A DNA stretch of 64,000 nucleotides from Neofamilia massiliensis (GTDB lineage Bacteria; Bacillota; Clostridia; Tissierellales; Peptoniphilaceae). Below are positions 16,570 to 24,870 of the stretch, in pieces. The number at the start of each line of letters is the position of its first letter. Position 1 is the first letter of the stretch. Location of the stretch: NCBI RefSeq assembly GCF_001299475.1, contig NZ_CYUJ01000002.1, positions 372,001 through 436,000 of the forward strand, written 5' to 3'. Below the pieces are notes generated by a model that saw only the letters and a program-made list of their open reading frames with translations, had not been told where the DNA came from and ran no database searches. Both the position numbers and the translations under genes were made by a program.

Positions 16570-17634
16570 GTGAATTTTTTAAAAAGTAGAAGATTGCATA
16601 GATTAGAATTTATTGTTGCTAATTATTGCAATTTATCTTGTAAATATTGTTATGCTGATTCAGGAACATATAATCAAAATAAGAGATATATCGATAAAAA
16701 AACAATAGATAATACTTTCAAATATTTATTTGTAAATATTGATGTTATTGAAGAGATACTATTATTTGGAGGTGAACCTCTATTAGCAGTTGAACAAGTT
16801 AAGTACATATGCGAATTATTTTATACATTCAAACAATCAAGACCAATAATAAAATTAGTTACCAATCTTACGATTTTGAATGAAGAAATAATTAAAATTA
16901 TAAACAAGTATAATATTCAAATTACAGTTAGCTTAGATGGTCCAAAAAGTATCAATGATAGTCAAAGATATTTTCATAATAGTAGCAGAAGTGTATATGA
17001 TGCTGTGGAAACAAATATTAATACTCTTAATAAATATAATATAAATCCAAATTCGATAGAATGCACCTATACGAAAGAAACAAGAAGAATATACTCTAGG
17101 CAAGAAATCGCACAATATTTTTTTAGCAAGTTTAAAAACATAGATGTAATACAAATTTGTAACGAACATTCTTGTTTTAGAGATTTAGTTGAAGCTAACT
17201 ATATTTTTGTCAGAGACATTAATCTTGATGAAAAAAGTTTAAATAGAGCAATAATAAAAAATAATATAATTAATAATAAAAATAGAAAATATCCTAAGAT
17301 ATGTAATGCAGGAAAAAATATAATTTCCGTGTTTAGTAATGGTGATATTTATCCTTGCCATTTTTTTATAAATATAATAGATCCTATTGGAAATATGGAT
17401 ATGGAATTTAAACAATTAAATAACAATTTTAGAGAATATTATTTTTATACAGAAAAGATACGAAGTCATTTATTCAAAAATTGTAATAGTTGTGCAAGTG
17501 TAGCAAACTGTATTATATGTGTAGGTGCACTAGAGAGTGAAAAACATAAAACTAATAATTCTTATGAAAATATACTAAGTGAGTTTTGTGATGGACTTAA
17601 TAAAGACATAGAAGAAATTCTAAATAATTGTTAA
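16570..17634 (+). CDS. Radical SAM/SPASM peptide maturase, second cluster
   Basis: This 354-residue enzyme has a radical SAM motif near the N-terminus (CNLSCKYC; C20, C24, C27), LFGGEP, and a C-terminal SPASM domain (GDIYPC, then CNSCASVANCIIC and a final Cys in EFCDG). It starts at GTG 16570 after GAGGTGAG. It has no N-terminal recognition domain like the maturase at 707. It is most likely the modifier of the small peptide encoded at 17671-17817. The gene is noticeably more AT-rich, with more A/T-ending codons, than its flanks, suggesting recent acquisition. Confidence 0.87.
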   Translation: MNFLKSRRLHRLEFIVANYCNLSCKYCYADSGTYNQNKRYIDKKTIDNTFKYLFVNIDVIEEILLFGGEPLLAVEQVKYICELFYTFKQSRPIIKLVTNLTILNEEIIKIINKYNIQITVSLDGPKSINDSQRYFHNSSRSVYDAVETNINTLNKYNINPNSIECTYTKETRRIYSRQEIAQYFFSKFKNIDVIQICNEHSCFRDLVEANYIFVRDINLDEKSLNRAIIKNNIINNKNRKYPKICNAGKNIISVFSNGDIYPCHFFINIIDPIGNMDMEFKQLNNNFREYYFYTEKIRSHLFKNCNSCASVANCIICVGALESEKHKTNNSYENILSEFCDGLNKDIEEILNNC

Positions 17635-17670
17635 CAATTAAGGTTTTGTTCAAAAGATGGAGGAAAAGAT

Positions 17671-17817
17671 ATGACAGAAAAAAACTATGATAATTTAGAA
17701 ATACAATTAAATGATATTGAACTTGATAAGAATGAGTTAGAATATTTAAAAAAATTAAATAATAAGTTAGCCGGTGGTGCATGCGGTGCTGCCAAAGAAT
17801 GTAGTTGTGACAGCTAA
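17671..17817 (+). CDS. RiPP precursor peptide with Gly-Gly leader and 12-residue Cys-rich core (48 aa)
   Basis: ATG 17671 follows GGAGG (17659-17663). The product is an acidic leader with hydrophobic spacing (LEIQLNDIELDKNELEYLKK) ending NNKLAGG, then ACGAAKECSCDS. The Gly-Gly junction and the short core with three Cys (C38, C44, C46) fit a modified peptide cut after Gly36. It lies directly between the maturase and the JAMM-motif protein. Thioether or other Cys-based cross-links are likely from the maturase class but not shown by sequence. The gene is too short for most automatic calls. Confidence 0.82.
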   Translation: MTEKNYDNLEIQLNDIELDKNELEYLKKLNNKLAGGACGAAKECSCDS

Positions 17818-17845
17818 TAACAATTAAATTGAAATAAGATAGAAT

Positions 17846-18286
17846 ATGAACAAAACCTTAATTTATTATAAAAATAAAAAAAATTGGAAAGAAATACAAA
17901 ACTTACTAAGGAATAATAGTGTTGAATGTGTGACACTATGTTATGGACTTTATGAAAACAATATACTAACTCTATTGCAACCTTTATATTTTAAAAATGG
18001 AGAAAGTGAGTATAATGTAAGTGTTGATAAAATAGCTCTTATGAAATTTTTGAAATTAGTCCACAATAAAACAAATTGTTACCCTTGCGTTATACATAAT
18101 CATTTAAAATATAATATTTTAAAATTTTCTTTACCTGATAGTAGGTTTGAAGAGTCACTAAATGATTATTTGAATGAATATAATAAAGAAGTTATAATGA
18201 TATTATATGGTGTCAATAATGATATACTAATTCATTCTAAAAGCTTAGGATTAAAAATGGGGATTGAATATGAAAACGAAATTTAG
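17846..18286 (+). CDS. JAMM/MPN-motif protein, putative RiPP protease (146 aa)
   Basis: Residues 84-98 read HNHLKYNILKFSLPD: H84-x-H86, eight residues, S95-x-x-D98. With an upstream Glu (E27 in SVECVTLCYGL) this matches the zinc-binding JAMM signature (E, H-x-H, S-x-x-D) of JAB1/MPN+ metalloproteases; the usual gap is seven. The predicted strands around it (PCVIHNH, EVIMILYGV) also fit a JAB fold. Neither exporter in this cluster has a C39 peptidase domain, so this protein could cut the leader at Gly-Gly. That role is inferred. The gene ends inside the exporter gene (17-base overlap), so the two are co-translated. Confidence 0.62.
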   Translation: MNKTLIYYKNKKNWKEIQNLLRNNSVECVTLCYGLYENNILTLLQPLYFKNGESEYNVSVDKIALMKFLKLVHNKTNCYPCVIHNHLKYNILKFSLPDSRFEESLNDYLNEYNKEVIMILYGVNNDILIHSKSLGLKMGIEYENEI

Positions 18287-19922
18287 ATTTATTGACTTTA
18301 ATAAGAATTGGATTTTATTTTGTACAATGACTACATTATCTGGTCTTATTATGTATGGGATGACCAGATTAATAGAGGTATTTTCTAGAATAGTATATGA
18401 CAAAAATGGGGACCTTATTCCAAAAGCCTTGTTTTTGTTTATTGCTTGGGCTTTAGGTTCGTTTTTTATTAGGTATTCTCGTAATACTTTAAAAAGTAAA
18501 GTTATTTATGACTGGAACACTAAGATGAAGACTAATCTTATGGATAGGCTTTTATCAAGAAAGGTCCAAGACTTTAATAAAAACGATAAGGCTTATTACA
18601 TATCTATTTTTAACAATGATATAAAATTTATTGAAGAAAAATATGTCTTTCCATGTGCTGAAATTTTTTCTAATATTATAGCTTTTATTGTGACATTTTC
18701 TTATGCCCTAACTATTAATAAATATATGGCTATTATTATCGTTTTAGCTGGATTTTTAATCATGATTATTTCTAAAAGACTGGGAGAACTTGCAGCTACA
18801 GACAATGACAACCATTTTAGTACTCTAAAGGGATATAATGAAATTTTAAATGATGGACTTTATGGTTTTGAAACTCTTTATAGAACAAACAAATCAAAAG
18901 CATTTATGAAGCTGTTTGAAACTAAAACTAATAAAGTTGAGTCGAGCCATTCTACTGCTTTTAAGTCCTCTGGTAAATTAATTGTCTTAGTTAATTATGC
19001 TTCTATTACTATCCAAACACTAATTATTTTTATTTCTGCAATCTTTGTTTTTAGAGGAATAATTAGTCCAATATATTATCCAGTTTTACTGTCTCTAATG
19101 AGTGACATTATCTTTCCAATGCAAGAAATTGCAGATAACTATGGTAGTATTAAGTCTAGTGAAAATATTAGAAAAAATTTCGTTGAAGATTATGAACTAA
19201 GTTTTTATGATGAGGAAATAGATACTGTAAACTCTCAAAAAAATAATTTATTGCCAGAAATATTTTTTAATGAAGTTTCATTTTCATATGGGGATAAAAT
19301 AATTTTAAATTCTGCTAGCTTTCAAATTGAAAAAGGAGAGCACGTAATGATTGTAGGAGATAGTGGGTCTGGAAAATCAACTATTTTAAAGCTACTAACT
19401 AAAGAATTATACTATGATGATGGTGAAATATACATTGAAGGAGAAAATCTTCTAAACATGAGCAAGGAAAAACTATTTGGAAAAATAGCAGTTATTCCTC
19501 AAAAGCCTATGATTTTTAGAAATAGTATCTTGCAAAACATTGTTTTGTTTGAAGATGAGGCTGATATTGATTTTGAAAAAGTAAAGTTAGCAGTCGAAAA
19601 ATCTGGTTTAAAGGAACTAATAGCTAAACTTCCAGAAGGATTAAATACAGTGTTATTGGATTCAGGAGACAATCTCTCAGGTGGAGAAAGACAAAGGATA
19701 GAAATAGCTAGAGCTCTATATAGGGATGCCGACATATTTCTAATAGACGAAGCCACATCTGCCTTAGACCTACCAATGGCCCTAGAATTAGAAAAGATTT
19801 TTTCAACACTAGATAAAATTATAGTTTCAATATCACATAGGAGAGATATTGAATATAAGAACTTCTATAATAGAGTTCTTAGAATAAATAATAAGAAAAT
19901 TTACTCAGAAGATTTAAAGTAG
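18270..19922 (+). CDS. ABC exporter A of the second RiPP cluster
   Basis: This 550-residue half-transporter has a membrane domain of about six segments (20-300) and an ATPase domain: Walker A GDSGSGKST, signature LSGGERQRIEIAR, Walker B IFLIDEATSALD and switch SHR. It has no peptidase domain. ATG 18270 is chosen with GGGGA at 18259-18263; a TTG at 18264 in frame is less likely. It overlaps the JAMM gene and probably exports its mature peptide. Confidence 0.87.
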   Translation: MKTKFRFIDFNKNWILFCTMTTLSGLIMYGMTRLIEVFSRIVYDKNGDLIPKALFLFIAWALGSFFIRYSRNTLKSKVIYDWNTKMKTNLMDRLLSRKVQDFNKNDKAYYISIFNNDIKFIEEKYVFPCAEIFSNIIAFIVTFSYALTINKYMAIIIVLAGFLIMIISKRLGELAATDNDNHFSTLKGYNEILNDGLYGFETLYRTNKSKAFMKLFETKTNKVESSHSTAFKSSGKLIVLVNYASITIQTLIIFISAIFVFRGIISPIYYPVLLSLMSDIIFPMQEIADNYGSIKSSENIRKNFVEDYELSFYDEEIDTVNSQKNNLLPEIFFNEVSFSYGDKIILNSASFQIEKGEHVMIVGDSGSGKSTILKLLTKELYYDDGEIYIEGENLLNMSKEKLFGKIAVIPQKPMIFRNSILQNIVLFEDEADIDFEKVKLAVEKSGLKELIAKLPEGLNTVLLDSGDNLSGGERQRIEIARALYRDADIFLIDEATSALDLPMALELEKIFSTLDKIIVSISHRRDIEYKNFYNRVLRINNKKIYSEDLK

Positions 19923-19928
19923 ACTATA

Positions 19929-19977
19929 AAAAATGTTGAATTAATTTAAATTCAACAAAAATACCTGTTTTTTCAAC
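19929..19977. promoter_or_regulatory. LytTR/AgrA-type operator, third copy
   Basis: A plus-facing TTCAAC pair lies at 19951 and 19972 (21 bp apart), in the same surrounding sequence as the other two copies (TTAATTTAAATTCAAC; AATACCTGTTTTTTCAAC). Only one of the reverse-facing boxes remains (AAAAATGTTGAA at 19929). A candidate -10 TATATT lies at 20007-20012, 30 bases after the last box; TATAAT at 20018-20023 is an alternative. Confidence 0.7.
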
Positions 19978-20043
19978 ATTTAATGCCAACATTAAATTAT
20001 AAGTAGTATATTTATTTTATAATATTGTGAAAGGATGGATATT

Positions 20044-21579
20044 ATGAAAAAGATTAAAGGATTTTTAGCAGGGTTAGTTTTAATTTTATTTGCAGGGACT
20101 AATGTAGTTTTTTCTATATTTTTGAAAAAACTTATAGACTCAGCTATGGCCAAGGACTATTACATATTTAAAAGTTTTATAGTCTACACTATTTTGATTT
20201 TGCTTTTGGATTTGCTTTTAGGGATTTTGTCTAGGTATTTAATTTTAAAATACACTGGAGAAAGGGTCTACAATATTAAAAATAATCAAATTTTAAAGTC
20301 TTTAGGAGAGAATAAATCTGAATATCAAATTTCTAAATTTTCTACAGACACGGATTTAATTTATACAAATTATTATATGAACCAACTTTTATTTGTATAC
20401 TTTTTTGCCCAACTAATTTTTTCTTTAGGCACAATGTTCTATATGAATATTAAATTATCTATTGTTGCTTTAATAGTTTCATTTTTACCATTACTTGTAC
20501 CAATGCTACTTGCTGGCAAATTAGAAAAGGCAAATGCAAATTATACAGAAAATTCAAAAAATTATCTAGCCTTGGTAAGTGATATTTTAGGTGGATCTAA
20601 AGAAATAAATAGATACAAAGCCCAAGGTTATTTTTTAGATATTCATGAAAAAGAAAACCAAAACTTAGAAGATTCTAGAAGAAAATTGAAGATGACAATT
20701 TTTTCTTCTAATAGATTGTCGAACTTTTTTGGTAGCTTATCTTTTGTAGCAATTATTGCTTTTTGTGGTTACTTAGTTATTAAAGGCGAAACTACAGTGG
20801 GAACCTTAATAGCCTTTATCCAACTTCTAAATACAGTAGTTGGACCTATTGGAAATATTGGTAACTCAATGGGAGAATATAAATCTGTAAAGACTTTAAA
20901 AGAATCTTATGATGATTCAGCTTTAACATTTAGGCCAGTAGAAAAACCAAGAAAAAATATAGATCAAATTCAAGTTAAAGATTTGAGCTTTGCTTATAAC
21001 GAAGGAAAAGAAATTTTTTCTGACCTTAATCTAAACTTCCAAAGAGGTAAATCATATTTGATCCTAGGAGAATCAGGTAAAGGAAAATCTACTATAGCCA
21101 AGGTCTTAGGTGGAGAGCTAGACGGAGCCAAGGGCAGTCTTTTATATCTAGATAAAGATGGCAAAGCCTTGGACCAAAGTGAAGTTTTAGAAAATATTCA
21201 ATATGTTGACCAAGATCCATATATCTTTAACATTTCTGCCAAGGATAACATTGCCTTTGGAGACAAGATTAAAGATCCTGAAAAATTTAATCTTTTAAAG
21301 CAAAGTTTAGAACTAGATCAAGTTTTTGATGAGACAAGGGGAGCTTCTATAAAAAATAAACTTTCAGGCGGAGAAAAAGAAAGACTGGCAATTTTTAGAG
21401 CCTTGTATAATCCAATTAGCCTGCTAATTTTAGATGAACCAACTGCCAGCCTAAACTACAGACTAGCTGACAAGGCTATAGATACAATTCAAAAAATGGA
21501 CAATGACATTCTAATAGTCATCTCCCATGACGAAAGAGAAGACTTTGTAAGTAAATTTGATCAAGTTATTAGGATTTAA
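20044..21579 (+). CDS. ABC exporter B, with its own agr-type operator
   Basis: This 511-residue half-transporter has a membrane domain (about residues 5-285) and an ATPase domain: Walker A GESGKGKST, signature LSGGEKERLAIFR, Walker B LLILDEPTASL and switch SHD. ATG 20044 is chosen with AAGGA 8 bases upstream; an in-frame ATG at 20035 overlaps that site. It may pair with exporter A as a heterodimer or act alone. Having the operator directly in front places it in the same putative regulon as the RiPP maturases. Confidence 0.86.
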   Translation: MKKIKGFLAGLVLILFAGTNVVFSIFLKKLIDSAMAKDYYIFKSFIVYTILILLLDLLLGILSRYLILKYTGERVYNIKNNQILKSLGENKSEYQISKFSTDTDLIYTNYYMNQLLFVYFFAQLIFSLGTMFYMNIKLSIVALIVSFLPLLVPMLLAGKLEKANANYTENSKNYLALVSDILGGSKEINRYKAQGYFLDIHEKENQNLEDSRRKLKMTIFSSNRLSNFFGSLSFVAIIAFCGYLVIKGETTVGTLIAFIQLLNTVVGPIGNIGNSMGEYKSVKTLKESYDDSALTFRPVEKPRKNIDQIQVKDLSFAYNEGKEIFSDLNLNFQRGKSYLILGESGKGKSTIAKVLGGELDGAKGSLLYLDKDGKALDQSEVLENIQYVDQDPYIFNISAKDNIAFGDKIKDPEKFNLLKQSLELDQVFDETRGASIKNKLSGGEKERLAIFRALYNPISLLILDEPTASLNYRLADKAIDTIQKMDNDILIVISHDEREDFVSKFDQVIRI

Positions 21580-21611
21580 TTTGCTTAGGATCCAATAATT
21601 TAAAACTAAAA

Positions 21612-21677
21612 ATAAAATTTTTAACCGACAGCTTTTTGTCGGTTTTTTACTTTGAAAAAAATTATTTTGATTTTCTT
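21612..21677. repeat. Imperfect direct repeat, right copy (partner at 15161-15220)
   Basis: This region shares the terminator hairpin and the following ATTATTTTGATTTT tract with 15161-15220. It marks the right end of the second peptide cluster. Confidence 0.6.
21624..21648 (+). terminator. Terminator after exporter B
   Basis: ACCGACA-GCTTT-TTGTCGGT is followed by a run of T (21643-21648). It closes the second RiPP region. Confidence 0.8.
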
Positions 21678-21695
21678 ATTTATTATAATAATAAC

Positions 21696-21723
21696 TTGAA
21701 AAACATCTTTTATTTGATATAAT
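21696..21723 (+). promoter_or_regulatory. Promoter of the cobalt transporter operon
   Basis: -35 TTGAAA (21696-21701), 16-base spacer, -10 TATAAT (21718-21723). The cobalamin riboswitch follows. Confidence 0.65.
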
Positions 21724-21744
21724 TAAGTCAATAAAAACAAATGA

Positions 21745-21985
21745 GAATTTCATTGTGGTTTTGGAATTTTTTCCAAGGAATTGGGTGTAAGTCCCAAACA
21801 GGATCGCTGCTGTAATAAGGGAGTGAGGCTATATAATACCACTGGAGCAATCTGGGAAGGTTTAGTCAAACTATGATCTTTAAGTCAGAATACCTACAAT
21901 GGGGTTGGTTAGTATTTTCGGACTCAAGATACTAGCTAATAGCCTTTAATTTTCATACGCTGATCTTGGGTCAGTGTTTTTTTAT
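21745..21985 (+). promoter_or_regulatory. Cobalamin (B12) riboswitch with terminator
   Basis: The conserved B12-aptamer blocks are present in order: GGGTGTAAGTCCC (21783-21795), CGCTGCTGTAA (21805-21815), CCACTGG, GGGAAGG and the B12 box AAGTCAGAATACC (21882-21894). Downstream, ACGCTGA (21957-21963) and TCAGTGT (21971-21977) form a terminator ending in seven T. The upstream GACTCAAGAT (21921-21930) can instead pair with ATCTTGGGTC across the terminator's 5' part, giving a competing antiterminator. Bound cobalamin should switch the cobalt uptake genes off. Confidence 0.93.
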
Positions 21986-22031
21986 TGTTGAGCCCTGTAA
22001 GACTAATGCTTTTAACAATAGGAGGAAAATT

Positions 22032-22775
22032 ATGAAGAAAAAAGTTTTACTAACTCTTGCATGTGCCTTTGTTTTAGTTTTTGGTTTTATGCCAGTTGCT
22101 AATGCCATGCACATTATGGAAGGATTTTTGCCTGTTAAGTATTGTATTGCTTGGGGTGTTGTTTGCCTTCCTTTCATTGTAGTTGGTATAAAAAATCTTA
22201 AGAAGGTTACTACAAACAACAGAAAAGCAATTATTATTTTAGCTATGGCAGGGGCCTATGCCTTTGTTCTTTCAGCTTTGAAGATCCCTTCAGTTACAGG
22301 TTCATCTTCTCACCCTACAGGAACTGGTTTAGTTGCCATGTTATTTGGTCCAACAATTGCATCAGTAATTGGACTTATTGTTCTTTTATTCCAAGCAATT
22401 TTACTTGCTCATGGTGGACTAACAACTCTTGGTGCCAATACTTTTTCTATGGGTATTGCTGGTCCTTTAGTTTCTTATGGAATCTACAAGGCAGTTAGAA
22501 AGTCAAATATGTCTAAGAATGTGGCTATATTTTTAGGAGCAGCCCTTGGTGATCTTTTCACTTATGTTGTTACTTCTATCCAATTAGCTATGGCTTATCC
22601 AGATCCAGTTGGCGGAGTTATGGCTTCTTTTGGAAAGTTTGCTACAGTTTTTGCTGTGACTCAAGTTCCTCTTGCAATTATCGAAGGTTTAATTACTGTT
22701 GTTGTAGTTATTGGCCTTGATTCTCTTGCAAGTGATGAATTAAATTCTCTAGGCTATTATAACAAGGAGGCATAA
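22032..22775 (+). CDS. cbiM: Cobalt ECF transporter substrate-binding component CbiM
   Basis: CbiM is the S-component that captures Co2+ for cobalamin synthesis. The 247-residue protein has a signal peptide ending ANA, so the mature protein begins MHIMEGFLP, whose N-terminal Met-His forms the metal site in this family. Several membrane segments follow. ATG 22032 has GGAGG at 22021-22025; the longer frame from 21966 starts inside the riboswitch terminator and is rejected. It is first in a cbiMNQO operon behind a B12 riboswitch. Confidence 0.95.
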   Translation: MKKKVLLTLACAFVLVFGFMPVANAMHIMEGFLPVKYCIAWGVVCLPFIVVGIKNLKKVTTNNRKAIIILAMAGAYAFVLSALKIPSVTGSSSHPTGTGLVAMLFGPTIASVIGLIVLLFQAILLAHGGLTTLGANTFSMGIAGPLVSYGIYKAVRKSNMSKNVAIFLGAALGDLFTYVVTSIQLAMAYPDPVGGVMASFGKFATVFAVTQVPLAIIEGLITVVVVIGLDSLASDELNSLGYYNKEA

Positions 22776-22776
22776 G

Positions 22777-23064
22777 ATGAAAAATTCTAAGAAAGTAATT
22801 TTAATTTTAATACTTTGCGTTATTATTGCAGTTGTACCTTTAATGATGATTAAAGATTCTGAATTTGGCGGTGCCGATGGCCAAGCTGAAGAGGTTATTG
22901 CTGAATTAAATCCAGACTATGAACCATGGTTTGATCCTATAATTGAACTTCCTGGTGGAGAAACTGAATCTCTACTTTTTGCCTTACAAGCAGCTATTGG
23001 TGCTGGTGTTATTGGCCTAGGTTTTGGTTATTTTATAGGTAGAAAAAAATACAAACAAGCTTAA
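22777..23064 (+). CDS. cbiN: Cobalt ECF transporter accessory protein CbiN
   Basis: This 95-residue protein has two membrane segments (about 7-25 and 68-88) and an exposed loop containing GADGQAEEVI and EPWF, typical of CbiN, which assists metal loading of CbiM. It begins one base after the cbiM stop. Confidence 0.93.
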   Translation: MKNSKKVILILILCVIIAVVPLMMIKDSEFGGADGQAEEVIAELNPDYEPWFDPIIELPGGETESLLFALQAAIGAGVIGLGFGYFIGRKKYKQA

Positions 23065-23065
23065 T

Positions 23066-23971
23066 ATGATTAGATCAATACTCTTCTCCCTTGTCCTATT
23101 TCTCTTAGGCCAAGGGAGAATTTCAAATACTTTATTAATAGGCCTGTGTCTGGTCCCTATAATTTTATCTTTTATTTTTAAAAAGGACCACCACCATAGC
23201 AGCCTACAAATTATAGAAAATCTTTCTAATCATTCAGCCTTGGGTCGTATTCATCCTGGGCCAAAGTTGATTTTTGCTATTAGCTTAATTGCTTTTCTGG
23301 TGGCTCTTAAGTCTATGGCTATTTCTGCAATAGTTTTATTATTCTCTATAGGATTTTTTCTAAAATTTGGTCGACCTAGCCTACATAGCTACTTGGACCT
23401 AATGACAGGACCGCTGATTTTTATTTTAATGTCAACTATTGGCATAGTCATATCTGTGGCCAAGGACCCTACTAGTCCAACAGCTCTTAAGATTTTCAAC
23501 TTATATTTTTCTATTAGTCCAGAGTCTCAAATTCATGCTATAAGACTAAGCCTAGTTTCACTAGCTTCTGTAAGCTCATTAATTAATCTGGCCATTACTA
23601 CTCCAATTGGAGATATAATTTATTTTATGAGAAAAATTAAGTGCCCCAAGGTCTTTATAGAAATTACTTATTTGATTTATCGCTATATCTTTACTCTTTC
23701 AAAGCTATTAGCCTCTATGCAAAATTCTGCAAATTCTAGGCTAGGCTTTGTTTCCTATAAAAGATCCTTAGAAACTGCAAAGATGATAGCCAATAGACTT
23801 TTTAACAAGTCAATGAGGATGGCTTTAAATTCTTATTCTGCCATGGAGTCTAGACTTTATGATGGGGACATTAACTTTTTAGAAAGGACTTATGTAAGGT
23901 CTAACTTTTCTTATTTGGCAGGAGGATTTTTCGTATTTCTTTTAATAATTTATTTGCTGGTGATAAAATGA
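23066..23971 (+). CDS. cbiQ: Cobalt ECF transporter T-component CbiQ, with N-terminal extension
   Basis: CbiQ couples the ATPase to CbiM. This copy has 301 residues, longer than the usual 220-260. About 60 N-terminal residues contain two extra hydrophobic segments and a His-rich turn (KKDHHHSS) before the normal start region (LGRIHPGPKLIFAI). The coupling-helix region is present (NSANSRLGF; SYSAMESRLYDG). It ends 4 bases inside cbiO. Confidence 0.92.
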   Translation: MIRSILFSLVLFLLGQGRISNTLLIGLCLVPIILSFIFKKDHHHSSLQIIENLSNHSALGRIHPGPKLIFAISLIAFLVALKSMAISAIVLLFSIGFFLKFGRPSLHSYLDLMTGPLIFILMSTIGIVISVAKDPTSPTALKIFNLYFSISPESQIHAIRLSLVSLASVSSLINLAITTPIGDIIYFMRKIKCPKVFIEITYLIYRYIFTLSKLLASMQNSANSRLGFVSYKRSLETAKMIANRLFNKSMRMALNSYSAMESRLYDGDINFLERTYVRSNFSYLAGGFFVFLLIIYLLVIK

Positions 23972-24789
23972 CTGAGACAATTTTAGAATTAAAAAATATT
24001 TCATATAAGTACCCTGGCGCAAGTGATATCGCCTTAGACGACTTGTCTATAAAAATTTCTTCTAAAGAAAAAATTTCAATTTTAGGAAAAAACGGCATGG
24101 GCAAGTCTACTATGTTTTTAATTTCAAACGGTGTAATTAGACCTGCTAAGGGCAAGGTCTACTTAAATGGAGACGAAGTTTCTGACAAGAAGGCAGATCT
24201 TTTTAATCTTAGAAAGACCATCGGCCTAGTCTTCCAAGACCCTGACAGCCAATTTATTGCCCCTAGGGTTTTTGAGGAGATTTCCTTTGGCCCATTAAAT
24301 GCAGGCAAAAGCCAAGCTGAAGCTAAGACCATTGTTGAAAAAATTATTTCTGACTTGGAAATTTCAGACCTAGAAGAAAAATCTCTTTACTCCTTAAGTG
24401 GAGGAGAGAAGAAAATTGTTTCCATTGCCAGCGTTCTTGCCTTGGAACCGAAGATTATTTTCTTTGACGAACCTACTGCTGGTCTTGACAATATAAACAC
24501 AGCTAGATTTAAAAGAGTTATTGATGGCCTTTATAAAAGGGACATTGGCCTAGTTATTTCCACCCACGAAGTTGACTTCGCCTGGGAGTGGTCAGATCGG
24601 ACTATAATTATTAAAGATGGAAGAGTCTTTGCAGATGGACCAAGTGATATGATTATGACTGACAAAGACCTTATGGCAGAGGCAGAACTTAGAAGGCCAT
24701 ATTTAGTTGAATTTGCTGAGCGAGTGCAAAAAAATTCAGACGAAATTATTTATCCTAGGTCTTTAGAAGATTTAGAAAAAATACTTTAG
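23968..24789 (+). CDS. cbiO: Cobalt ECF transporter ATPase CbiO
   Basis: This 273-residue ABC ATPase has Walker A GKNGMGKST, Q-loop VFQDPDSQF, signature LSGGEKKIVSIAS, Walker B IIFFDEPTAGL and switch STHE. It overlaps cbiQ by four bases and ends the cobalt operon. Confidence 0.94.
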   Translation: MTETILELKNISYKYPGASDIALDDLSIKISSKEKISILGKNGMGKSTMFLISNGVIRPAKGKVYLNGDEVSDKKADLFNLRKTIGLVFQDPDSQFIAPRVFEEISFGPLNAGKSQAEAKTIVEKIISDLEISDLEEKSLYSLSGGEKKIVSIASVLALEPKIIFFDEPTAGLDNINTARFKRVIDGLYKRDIGLVISTHEVDFAWEWSDRTIIIKDGRVFADGPSDMIMTDKDLMAEAELRRPYLVEFAERVQKNSDEIIYPRSLEDLEKIL

Positions 24790-24835
24790 GTCAGCGTGTA
24801 GAGAAAAATCTACAGAGGCGCTGGCCTCTTTTTTT
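24789..24835 (+). terminator. Terminator of the cbiMNQO operon
   Basis: This is a long hairpin: GGTCAGCG with CGCTGGCC outside (24789-24796, 24819-24826), TGTAGA with TCTACA inside, then a T-rich run. Confidence 0.85.
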
Positions 24836-24870
24836 ATATTTCTGTTATAATAAAACCATAGGAGGTATTT

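Noticed and set aside
21966-22031. N-terminal extension of CbiM
   Set aside because: It starts within the riboswitch terminator; the true signal peptide begins at 22032 after GGAGG.
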